From an uncultured Clostridia bacterium (GTDB taxonomy: Bacteria; Bacillota; Clostridia; Oscillospirales; Acutalibacteraceae): 7,760 bases of DNA. The translations under genes and the position numbers were made by a program. This document shows positions 1-5,766 of this stretch, in pieces. Below the pieces are notes generated by a model, which made no database searches, had not been told where the DNA came from, and worked only from the letters and a program-made list of their open reading frames with translations. How positions within the stretch are numbered: the first letter of the stretch is position 1; every line of letters begins with the position of its first letter. Location: contig CAMVNL010000094.1 of the NCBI GenBank assembly GCA_947168785.1, forward strand, positions 1 through 7,760, given 5' to 3'.

Positions 1-55
1 ATATAACATTTACAGCCCGTTACGGTATTTCGCGGCAGCAATGAAAGTTTTCGGT

Positions 56-122
56 CCGGCATTTTTCAAAAGGCCGGCAGTTTCCAAAGGCAGCGCCTTT
101 GGTCGCCCGCCGCAGCGGGCGA
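56..122. repeat. Hairpin-rich intergenic segment, probable dispersed repeat
   Basis: Two perfect hairpins lie almost back to back. At 84-102 CCAAAGGC pairs with GCCTTTGG across a 3-nt AGC loop. At 103-122 TCGCCCGC pairs with GCGGGCGA across a CGCA loop. A weaker 5-bp stem (56-60 with 73-77, CCGGC/GCCGG) precedes them. The segment lies beyond the stop of the metallophosphoesterase gene and shows no credible gene; the plus-strand open frame at 41-328 runs through the hairpins and into that gene antisense, so it is not a protein. Stacked GC-rich hairpins of this style recall the dispersed intergenic repeats of Clostridia, but membership in a family is inference and no second copy lies in the window. 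Confidence 0.45.
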
Positions 123-154
123 AATCCTTAATCGTTCACAAGATCAGGAAGAGT

Positions 155-183
155 TTGAGAAACCCTATCAAGGGGTTTCTCAA
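155..183 (-). terminator. 11-bp perfect stem-loop downstream of the metallophosphoesterase
   Basis: TTGAGAAACCC (155-165) pairs perfectly with GGGTTTCTCAA (173-183) across a 7-nt loop. It begins 24 nt beyond the TGA stop of the metallophosphoesterase gene, where a transcript end would be expected. On the minus strand the stem is followed by ACTCTTCCTGATCTT, which is pyrimidine-rich but not a U-tract, so it is not a classical intrinsic terminator. It may instead be a 3'-end stabilising hairpin or part of the neighbouring hairpin-rich repeat. The stem itself is certain; the terminator role is inferred. Confidence 0.4.
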
Positions 184-207
184 GTGCGGAGCACATTTCC
201 GCCCTTG

Positions 208-1836
208 TCAAGGCTGCACGGGAATGGGCTTTTCCTCGGTCTCCGATTCCACATCAAGGAAGTTGTTGTGCGCATATAAAAACGCGTGCATCCGCAGGGG
301 ACGGCAGAAATCGTCCACGGGCGCGTAGAGCTGACCCTCCGCCAGCCGCAGGCAGGGACCGGTCATTTTCACCTCACCCCGGTCCGTGAGGACCGTATCG
401 CTGTTTTCGGTGAAAGACGCCCTTCTGCCATAGACGGAGACGGTGATCTTTCCCGGTTCACGAAGGACGTCGCCGCCGATAAAGGAGACGATCTGCCCCA
501 CGGGAACATACCAAACGCCGTCCACCAGCTGCGGCGGCGTTCTGCCGGCGATGATACCCAGGTCGTAGCCCTTGAATTTCAGCCGCGTCCGGTTGTAGCG
601 CGGGGCGCGGTCAATGGGGGTGATGGAATCCGACGCCTTGTCGACGACGCAGCGGTCCACGATGCGGCCGTCCTCCACATAGGCGGTCAGGGTGCAGGTA
701 TCGCCGTCGATTGCCGCCACCGTGAACATGGAGAGCTCCTCCTCATGCTCGTAGGTTTTGGCGTTCCAGACCTTCGGCACCACCTTGGTACCCGGCGGGT
801 TGCGGCCGCCGCTGCCGAGGTTATAGTGGACGGTCCCCTCCGAGGGACGGTCATAGAGGCCCTCCCGACGGCGGGGATAGGAACGGGCAAAGCTGTGTTC
901 ATGCCCGGAAAAAACAAGGTCAAATTGCTCCATGCCGTCCCGCATGGTGGGATATGTGTCCTCGATCTCGATCTCCGGACCGGAGAAACAGACCGGAAAA
1001 TGGTGCGCCGCGAACTTCCACGTTTTATCGCTGCGGGCGGCGTCCTCCAGCAGCCAGGCGTTCATCTCGTCGTAGCCGCTGGTGCCCGTCACGGCGAAGT
1101 GAGCGTTGCCGTAGTCAAAGGCGTAGTTGGGGATCTCCCAACCGGCGGGGCCGTTTTTCGGGTAGGAGCCCAGCAGCATGTTGGTGAAATAGGTGGCGTG
1201 TTCGGAGTAGTACTTGCCGGTCCCGGTGAAATAGTCGTCAAAGCCCATATCGTCGTGATTGCCCATGCAGAACATCACGGGGATTGATTCCGCCACGCCC
1301 CGCAGCCCCTCAAACAGGCCGGTCCACTGCACGTCGGTCTGACCGCAGTTGGTGTTGTCGCCGGCGGTAAGGATAAACGCGCACTCGGGGTGGTCGGCAA
1401 GGGCTATTTTAAGAAAGCGGTTGAATTCGGTATAGTCGGCGGGGGGCTCGGGACCGCCCGTCTGGGTATCGGACAGGCAGAGGAACGCAAAGCGGGCGCA
1501 GTCCTTTTTTGCCGTCCGGAAAGTGAAGACGGCGCTGCGGCGCGCGTCGTCGCCCACGGTGTATTCGTAGGCAGTATCGGGGGAAAGGCCCGTCATATCG
1601 GCAAAGAAGAAATTGCTGACGTCAAGGTCGGTTTCAAACGGGTTGACGAAAGCGTCGGTGCGGCGCCACGGTTCCTCTGAACCGGCGGGGCGGTACAATG
1701 CAAAGCCGGACGCAACCTGCATACAGGCGCGCCAGCGGACGGTCATGTTCTCACAGGGATCGACCTTGAGGGAGAGCATGATCTGGTCCGGTGTTTCTTT
1801 TGACCCGCGGAAGGGTTTCCATTCGGTTTTTGTCAT
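208..1836 (-). CDS. Purple-acid-phosphatase-like metallophosphoesterase with C-terminal stalk-type domain
   Basis: This 542-residue protein probably hydrolyses phosphomonoesters or diesters at a two-metal centre. Residues about 15-108 form a fibronectin-III/PAP N-terminal-like domain ending in YEYTVGDD and FTFRT. The calcineurin-like domain (about 115-400) carries all metal blocks: SDTQ (D123), GDN (D160, N161), GNHD (N193, H194, D195), AAHH (H278, H279) and GHEH (H312, H314). The tyrosine of the GDxxY motif that gives true purple acid phosphatases their colour is absent (GDNTN), so a purple Fe(III) centre is unlikely. Residues about 435-530 resemble the copper amine oxidase N-terminal-like domain common in secreted Clostridia proteins (VWYVPVGQIVSFIGG; LYAPVDDF). 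No signal peptide is visible, and an in-frame TAA three codons before the ATG rules out an upstream extension. An AGG lies 9 nt before the start. The gene is separated from the upstream genes by the inverted repeat, so it probably has its own promoter, but none was recognised. Substrate unknown. Confidence 0.9.
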   Translation of the reverse strand: MTKTEWKPFRGSKETPDQIMLSLKVDPCENMTVRWRACMQVASGFALYRPAGSEEPWRRTDAFVNPFETDLDVSNFFFADMTGLSPDTAYEYTVGDDARRSAVFTFRTAKKDCARFAFLCLSDTQTGGPEPPADYTEFNRFLKIALADHPECAFILTAGDNTNCGQTDVQWTGLFEGLRGVAESIPVMFCMGNHDDMGFDDYFTGTGKYYSEHATYFTNMLLGSYPKNGPAGWEIPNYAFDYGNAHFAVTGTSGYDEMNAWLLEDAARSDKTWKFAAHHFPVCFSGPEIEIEDTYPTMRDGMEQFDLVFSGHEHSFARSYPRRREGLYDRPSEGTVHYNLGSGGRNPPGTKVVPKVWNAKTYEHEEELSMFTVAAIDGDTCTLTAYVEDGRIVDRCVVDKASDSITPIDRAPRYNRTRLKFKGYDLGIIAGRTPPQLVDGVWYVPVGQIVSFIGGDVLREPGKITVSVYGRRASFTENSDTVLTDRGEVKMTGPCLRLAEGQLYAPVDDFCRPLRMHAFLYAHNNFLDVESETEEKPIPVQP

Positions 1837-1877
1837 TTCATTTTACCTGCAAATTGAAGGTTTGCGAGATCTTCAGC

Positions 1878-2034
1878 GGTAGCGCGGCACCTCAGTGTCG
1901 CTATTGATAAATGTAACTTTTGAAATAATCTTTGATCGTAATTTCAGTTTTTCTCGACAGAACAAGTGTCATTTAACACTGCAATTCCTAAAAAGATGTT
2001 TATGCCTGTAGCGGCACTGAGGTGCCGCGCTACC
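1878..2034. repeat. REPIN/MITE-like inverted pair of 26-nt imperfect palindromes
   Basis: The left arm (1878-1903) and the reverse complement of the right arm (2009-2034) agree at 25 of 26 positions; the one difference (1898 versus 2014) would be a G-U pair in RNA. Both read GGTAGCGCGGCACCTCAGTG at the outer end. Each arm is also an imperfect palindrome: TAGC-GGCAC pairs with GTGYC-GCTA around a 4-nt loop with a 2-nt bulge. The 105-nt core (1904-2008) is AT-rich, has no gene, and contains a minor 5-bp inverted repeat AGTGT/ACACT (1965-1980). No flanking target duplication was seen. Two inverted hairpin units, each with GTAG at its 5' foot, is the layout of REP doublets (REPINs) mobilised by RAYT (TnpA-REP) transposases. 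A MITE or a bidirectional mRNA-end structure is also possible. The rest of the gap (1837-2063) holds only the ribosome-binding site of the downstream gene; no promoter was recognised. Confidence 0.75.
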
Positions 2035-2063
2035 ATTGGTTGCCCCGACAAATCTATCTTTGC

Positions 2064-3044
2064 TCACGTCTTCGGTTTCCCGAACACCGGCACGCCGAGG
2101 ATATCGCCGAACTGCTGTATGCGGACGGAACGGCCGTTCCAGCCGGTGCCGCTGACTTCGTTGGCGTGGTAGACGATATAATTGGTTTGTCCGTCTTTGG
2201 AGGTGACGAAGCTGCAATGGCCGGGGCCGAAGGCGGTCTCCGTCTTGCGGAAGACGGCCACGGGGCTCTTGGCCCAGTTGGCGCGGTTCAGCGGGTCGCC
2301 GCCGGCGTAGGTCAGCATGCCGAGACAATATTCGTCCGTCCAGCTGCCGGAGGCGGAATAGACCACGTGGGTCTTACCCTTCAGATACAGCGCGGCCGGG
2401 CCCTCGTTGATAGCCATGCCGTTACACTCCCATTTCTTTTCGGGAGCGGACAGCAGATGGCGCTCGCCGTCGATATGCTCCGGGTCGGACATGTGGGCGA
2501 TATAGAGGTTCTGACCGCCGTCGGTCTCCCCTTCCCAGCCGGACCAGACGAAATACAGCTGTCCGTTCAGCTTCACCACCGTGCCGTCGATGGCCCAGCG
2601 GTCGGTGGGGTCGGCGATCTTTCCGCAGAAGGTATAATCCCCGTCGGGGGTATCGCATTTCAACACGTACATGCGATGGTTTTCGTTGGCCCCGTCGTCG
2701 GCGGCCACGTAGATATACCACATACCGTCGATATAATGGAGCTCCGGCGCCCACCAGTCGCGGGAATACGCGGTCCCCTCCGGGGCGCGAAAGACCACGT
2801 GTCCTTCGGCGTCGTAGACGTCCTCCAGCGCGTCGGCGCTTTTCACCGCCACCCCGTTGCCCACGGAATAGCAGTAGTAATAACGGCCGTCCTGCAAACA
2901 GTACCAGGGGTCCGCGCCGCCGCCCTCATGGATAAAGGCAGGGTCGCCGCTGCAGGAGGCGGGAAGCAGATATCCGGCGGAGCCGAACACCGTCACAAAC
3001 AGAGTCGTCACGGAAAGGAAAATCGCTGCGAGAGAGTGGATCAT
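2064..3044 (-). CDS. Secreted glycoside hydrolase family 43 (arabinofuranosidase/arabinanase-like)
   Basis: This 326-residue single-domain protein is a five-bladed beta-propeller glycosidase of the GH43 type, an inverting family acting mainly on arabinose- and xylose-containing plant polysaccharides. The catalytic triad can be read directly: general base D45 in GGADPWY, pKa-tuning D153 in WAIDGTVV, and general acid E214 in NEGPAAL. Other family landmarks are WWAPELHY (about 97-104) and FGPGHCSF (H277), where the family has a histidine near the propeller centre. A hydrophobic stretch at residues 4-28 suggests export by signal peptide or N-terminal anchor, although the n-region lacks Lys/Arg. 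C31 is not in a good lipobox. No carbohydrate-binding module or dockerin is attached. A strong AGGAGG (3053-3058) lies 8 nt before the ATG and starts 1 nt after the preceding gene's stop, so the gene is clearly operonic. The exact substrate cannot be told from the sequence. Confidence 0.9.
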   Translation of the reverse strand: MIHSLAAIFLSVTTLFVTVFGSAGYLLPASCSGDPAFIHEGGGADPWYCLQDGRYYYCYSVGNGVAVKSADALEDVYDAEGHVVFRAPEGTAYSRDWWAPELHYIDGMWYIYVAADDGANENHRMYVLKCDTPDGDYTFCGKIADPTDRWAIDGTVVKLNGQLYFVWSGWEGETDGGQNLYIAHMSDPEHIDGERHLLSAPEKKWECNGMAINEGPAALYLKGKTHVVYSASGSWTDEYCLGMLTYAGGDPLNRANWAKSPVAVFRKTETAFGPGHCSFVTSKDGQTNYIVYHANEVSGTGWNGRSVRIQQFGDILGVPVFGKPKT

Positions 3045-3059
3045 GCCGATCTCCTCCTG

Positions 3060-3701
3060 TCAGAATTTAGAACATCCGTAGCTGTTGACAAGGGCGTCGA
3101 TGTGTTCGCCGCGGCGGCACATGGGGCAGTCGATGGTGGAATAGCTGGCGTAATCCGGCAGGTCGTTGGGGTTGAAGACGGAGGCCACCGGAATGCCCGC
3201 CACCTCGGAAAAGGTAGCGAAAATGGAGGCGATGCCCGCCACGTTGCCGGAAAAATAGTTGACCGCTTCCACGGCGGTTTCGGCGGTGCGGCCGGTGACA
3301 ACGGAGATAGCCAGCAGCAGCACGTTTTTGCCCTCGATCATGGGCAGGATATTATCCCGGAAAAAGAGCTGCCCGCCGGAGGTATATTCCGGCGTGATGA
3401 TGCTGATGGGATTGTTGGAGTTGACGCCAAACAATCCGTCGTTGGTCAGCACGTCGGCAAGGCACGTGCCGGCTACCTCCATGCCGTCAAGGCAGAGAAT
3501 GGTATCGATCAGCACGCTGTTGGTGTAGTTTTCCGCCAGCGCCCTGGCGATGGCCTTGGCGTGGCCCAGGTCGCTTTTCTGCGGGGTCACGTCGATATAA
3601 TAGTTGATATGGCTGTGGGAGGTGGCAAAATGCCCCCGATGGATATTCAGCGTCAGCAGATGGCTTTTGGTGCCGATCTGGAACTGCTCGCTCATTGCCA
3701 T
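3060..3701 (-). CDS. Orotate-phosphoribosyltransferase-like protein with degenerate PRPP loop
   Basis: This 213-residue protein has the overall layout of type I phosphoribosyltransferases of the orotate (PyrE-like) group: a hood region, a Rossmann-like core, and a PRPP-loop segment at about 127-140 (VLLLAISVVTGRTA). In active enzymes that loop begins with two acidic residues (ED or DD) contacting the ribose hydroxyls; here those positions are A131-I132, and the usual GG is G137-R138. The C-terminal tail has CPMC (C192, C195) and C210, a possible metal site; the N-terminal part is rich in histidine (HRGHFATSHSH, 21-31). The family appears common in Clostridia, often annotated as orotate phosphoribosyltransferase; this is recalled, not searched. 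No pyrimidine genes are nearby, so a biosynthetic role is doubtful. AAAGGCGG (3711-3718) lies 9 nt before the ATG; Met3 is an alternative start. The gap to the preceding gene is 30 nt and to GH43 15 nt. Confidence 0.75.
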   Translation of the reverse strand: MAMSEQFQIGTKSHLLTLNIHRGHFATSHSHINYYIDVTPQKSDLGHAKAIARALAENYTNSVLIDTILCLDGMEVAGTCLADVLTNDGLFGVNSNNPISIITPEYTSGGQLFFRDNILPMIEGKNVLLLAISVVTGRTAETAVEAVNYFSGNVAGIASIFATFSEVAGIPVASVFNPNDLPDYASYSTIDCPMCRRGEHIDALVNSYGCSKF

Positions 3702-3731
3702 AGTATCACGCCGCCTTTCTGCTTAACATAC

Positions 3732-4370
3732 TCACGCCACCGTCAGGGTGACAGGCTGTACTTCCATAAACGCCGTCGCGTCGGCGACGCGGTCGCCGGT
3801 GCCGTCGGTGCCGACAAGGAACTGCGTGAAAGCCGCCTCGACGGTGATTTTGTCGCCGGAAACAGCTGTCTGGGGCACGGTGAAGGTCACGGTCATCATC
3901 TCCAGCGCGTCGATATCCGCCGCGGTGGCAACGATGGCGGTTCCGTTGACGCCGCCCGTCACCTGACTGACCGTCATGATAAAATCGCCGATCTCCTTTT
4001 CCGCGCAGTCCGCGACAGCGCAGCCCTCGGGCGTGGCGACCAGCAGATCGAAGCAGGCGACGTTGACGCAATGCTCCGCGCGGAAGGTCACCGTGAAGGT
4101 CCCGCCGGGGGCGACGGTCTCCTGATCCGCCGTCAGGAAAAAGCGCTCCTCGCCGCCGAGATAGGCTTCCGCGTCTGTGCCGGTGATCATCGCGGTCTGG
4201 GCGGGGTCCCCCGTCGTCATTTCATCGGTGATCATGGAGAGAAGCTCATCCGCGTCGGCGGGCGTGACGGCGGCGTCTGACTTGCCGTCGTTATTTTTCT
4301 TGCAGGCGGCCATGCCCGAGAGAGAGCAGAGCATCAGCAGGCAAAGGATCAGGGAAAACGTCTTTTTCAT
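3732..4370 (-). CDS. Cohesin-fold-like lipoprotein, second paralogue
   Basis: This 212-residue surface lipoprotein has a signal peptide MKKT plus a hydrophobic core and a lipid-attachment site at C23 (GMAAC). A short polar linker (about 24-72) follows, then one beta-rich domain (about 75-212) resembling cohesin or carbohydrate-binding-like folds: VAPGGTFTVTF, then CVNVACFDLLV, GTAIVATA, MMTVTFTV and QFLVGTD. It shares several of these with the lipoprotein on the other side of the MATE gene (C101/C106 in C-x-N-V-A-C, the TVT[FY] strand, FLVGTD, and TGTDAxxY at 64-70), so the two are probably paralogues. C117 and C122 are extra cysteines. The frame opens at GTG (4379), but AAAGGA lies only 2 nt before that codon and 11 nt before the ATG at 4370, which also gives a standard signal peptide, so 4370 is preferred. 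No dockerin partner is encoded here. The ligand is unknown; real cohesin function is not shown. Confidence 0.8.
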   Translation of the reverse strand: MKKTFSLILCLLMLCSLSGMAACKKNNDGKSDAAVTPADADELLSMITDEMTTGDPAQTAMITGTDAEAYLGGEERFFLTADQETVAPGGTFTVTFRAEHCVNVACFDLLVATPEGCAVADCAEKEIGDFIMTVSQVTGGVNGTAIVATAADIDALEMMTVTFTVPQTAVSGDKITVEAAFTQFLVGTDGTGDRVADATAFMEVQPVTLTVA

Positions 4371-4381
4371 GTGTATCACAA

Positions 4382-4387
4382 TCCTTT
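4382..4387 (-). promoter_or_regulatory. Ribosome-binding site deciding the second lipoprotein start
   Basis: AAAGGA on the minus strand is 11 nt before the ATG at 4370 but only 2 nt before the GTG at 4379. The GTG is too close for initiation, so the ATG is the likely start. Confidence 0.6.
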
Positions 4388-4400
4388 CATCATAAGAAGG

Positions 4401-5765
4401 TCACGCGCAGTCCTGCTGCGCCTTTTGCAGCGCCCGCAGCTCTTTCAGCTGCGAGGCTACCATGGGAACGCCGATCAGAAACGAAACGGCGTCGGCAATC
4501 GGTTGGGCGACCAACGCCCCGGTCAGTCCAAAAAGACGGGGCAGCAGCAATATCAGCGGCATAAAGACGAAGCCCTGCCGGGAGACGGCCATCACCGTGG
4601 CGCGGAAGGATTTGCCGAGGTTTTGCAGCATCATGCTGCCGATCATATAGACGGAGGAAAACACGGCGGGGATCAGCTGGTAGCGCAGCGCCCGTTCGCC
4701 GATGACCACCGTCGCCTCTTCCGACGCGAACAGCGACACGATGGGGCGGGCGAAAATCAGGCCGATCACCGCGCCCACCGCCAGCACCGCGGTGGAGGAG
4801 GCCGTGGTGATATAAAAGGCCTTCAATACCCGGTCATATTTTTTCGCGCCGTAGTTCATGCCGCAGACGGGCTGAAAGCCCTGCCCGAGGCCGATGATGA
4901 CGGACAGCAGAAGCATGCTGACCTTAGACACCACCGCCATGGCGGCGATGGCGTTATCCCCGTAGGGCTTGAGGGCGTAATTCAGCAGGATAGTGGCCAC
5001 GGACCCGATGACCTGCCGCCCGAAGGACGGGACGCCGCCCACAAAAATCTCCCGCACGTAACGGCGGGCAAAGGACAGGCGATTGAGCTTCATGGGCATA
5101 TTGCCGCCCCGGAAGGTGAAGAACACCAGCAGAAAAAAGCTGATGATCTGACTGACCATGGTGGAGATCCCCGCCCCGGTCACGCCGAGGCCCACGCCCG
5201 AGATGAGCACCGGGTCCAGCCCCATGTTCAGCAGCGCGCCGAAGCCGATGCCCACCATTCCCTGCTTCGCGTTGCCCTGAAAACGCAGCTCGTTGTTCAG
5301 CGTCAGCGCCGCCGTCTGGAAGGGGGCGGCGATCAGGATATAGCGCAGGTAATCCCGCGCGTAGGGCAGGATCGTGGGGGTGGAGCCGAGAAACAGGGCC
5401 AGTTCATCCAGAAACAGCAGGCCGGATACGGCCAGTACCGCGCCGATGAGAAAGGCGATCACCGTGCCGGTGACGGCCAGCCTGCCGGAATCCTCATAGT
5501 TCTTTTTGCCCAGCTCACGGGACATGAAGTTGCCCGCGCCGTGGCCGCACATAAAGCCGAAAGCCTGAATGATCGCCATAAAGGAGAAGATCACGCCCAC
5601 GGAGCCTACGGCGCTGTCGTTGATCTTTGAGACAAAATAGGAATCCGCCGCATTATAGATGGCGGTGATCAGCATGCCGGCGATGGCGGGGGCCGACAGC
5701 AGACAGAGCAGCTTGAATATGGGCTGGGTCGTCAGCCGGATGAATTTTGCTTCGGTCTTATCCAT
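4401..5765 (-). CDS. MATE-family multidrug efflux transporter (MepA-like)
   Basis: This 454-residue inner-membrane protein has about 12 hydrophobic helices in two similar halves joined by a basic loop near 217-240 (FRGGNMPMKLNRLS, RR). Family marks are PAIAGMLITAIYNAADSYFVS in the first helices (about 26-46, shown in part), GHGAGNFMSRELGKK (74-88), and in the second half GLGQGFQPVCGMNYGAKKY (292-310), the C-lobe counterpart typical of MepA/NorM-type MATE proteins. Members export organic cations or metabolites using Na+ or H+ gradients; the substrate cannot be predicted. The length is normal and the gene appears intact. Its ATG lies 1 nt after the stop of the upstream lipoprotein gene and has no good Shine-Dalgarno sequence, so translation is probably coupled to that gene. 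The second lipoprotein starts 30 nt beyond its stop. Being bracketed by two related lipoproteins suggests, but does not prove, a joint envelope function. Confidence 0.93.
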   Translation of the reverse strand: MDKTEAKFIRLTTQPIFKLLCLLSAPAIAGMLITAIYNAADSYFVSKINDSAVGSVGVIFSFMAIIQAFGFMCGHGAGNFMSRELGKKNYEDSGRLAVTGTVIAFLIGAVLAVSGLLFLDELALFLGSTPTILPYARDYLRYILIAAPFQTAALTLNNELRFQGNAKQGMVGIGFGALLNMGLDPVLISGVGLGVTGAGISTMVSQIISFFLLVFFTFRGGNMPMKLNRLSFARRYVREIFVGGVPSFGRQVIGSVATILLNYALKPYGDNAIAAMAVVSKVSMLLLSVIIGLGQGFQPVCGMNYGAKKYDRVLKAFYITTASSTAVLAVGAVIGLIFARPIVSLFASEEATVVIGERALRYQLIPAVFSSVYMIGSMMLQNLGKSFRATVMAVSRQGFVFMPLILLLPRLFGLTGALVAQPIADAVSFLIGVPMVASQLKELRALQKAQQDCA

Positions 5766-5766
5766 C

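Noticed and set aside
41..328. A 95-codon plus-strand open frame over the hairpin cluster
   Set aside because: It reads through three perfect hairpins and into the 3' end of the phosphatase gene antisense, and has no plausible ribosome-binding site.
286..1287. A 333-codon open frame on the plus strand
   Set aside because: It is antisense to the metallophosphoesterase, whose catalytic motifs are intact in the opposite frame.
1878..2034. CRISPR array or riboswitch in the repeat-bearing gap
   Set aside because: There are only two repeat units and they are inverted rather than direct, with one 105-nt interval; no conserved riboswitch core was recognised.
1837..2063. A promoter for the metallophosphoesterase within the AT-rich gap
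   Set aside because: One is expected, but no pair of -35/-10 hexamers at acceptable spacing was convincing on the minus strand.
2022..4280. A 752-codon open frame on the plus strand across GH43, the PRTase-like gene and the second lipoprotein
   Set aside because: It runs antisense to three well-supported genes with recognisable motifs and good ribosome-binding sites. Its translation is a low-information mix rich in Gly, Ala, Val and His, typical of GC-rich shadow frames.
4371..5630. A 419-codon open frame on the plus strand
   Set aside because: It is antisense to the MATE gene, rich in His, Gln, Gly and Asp, and has no recognisable domain; a shadow frame.
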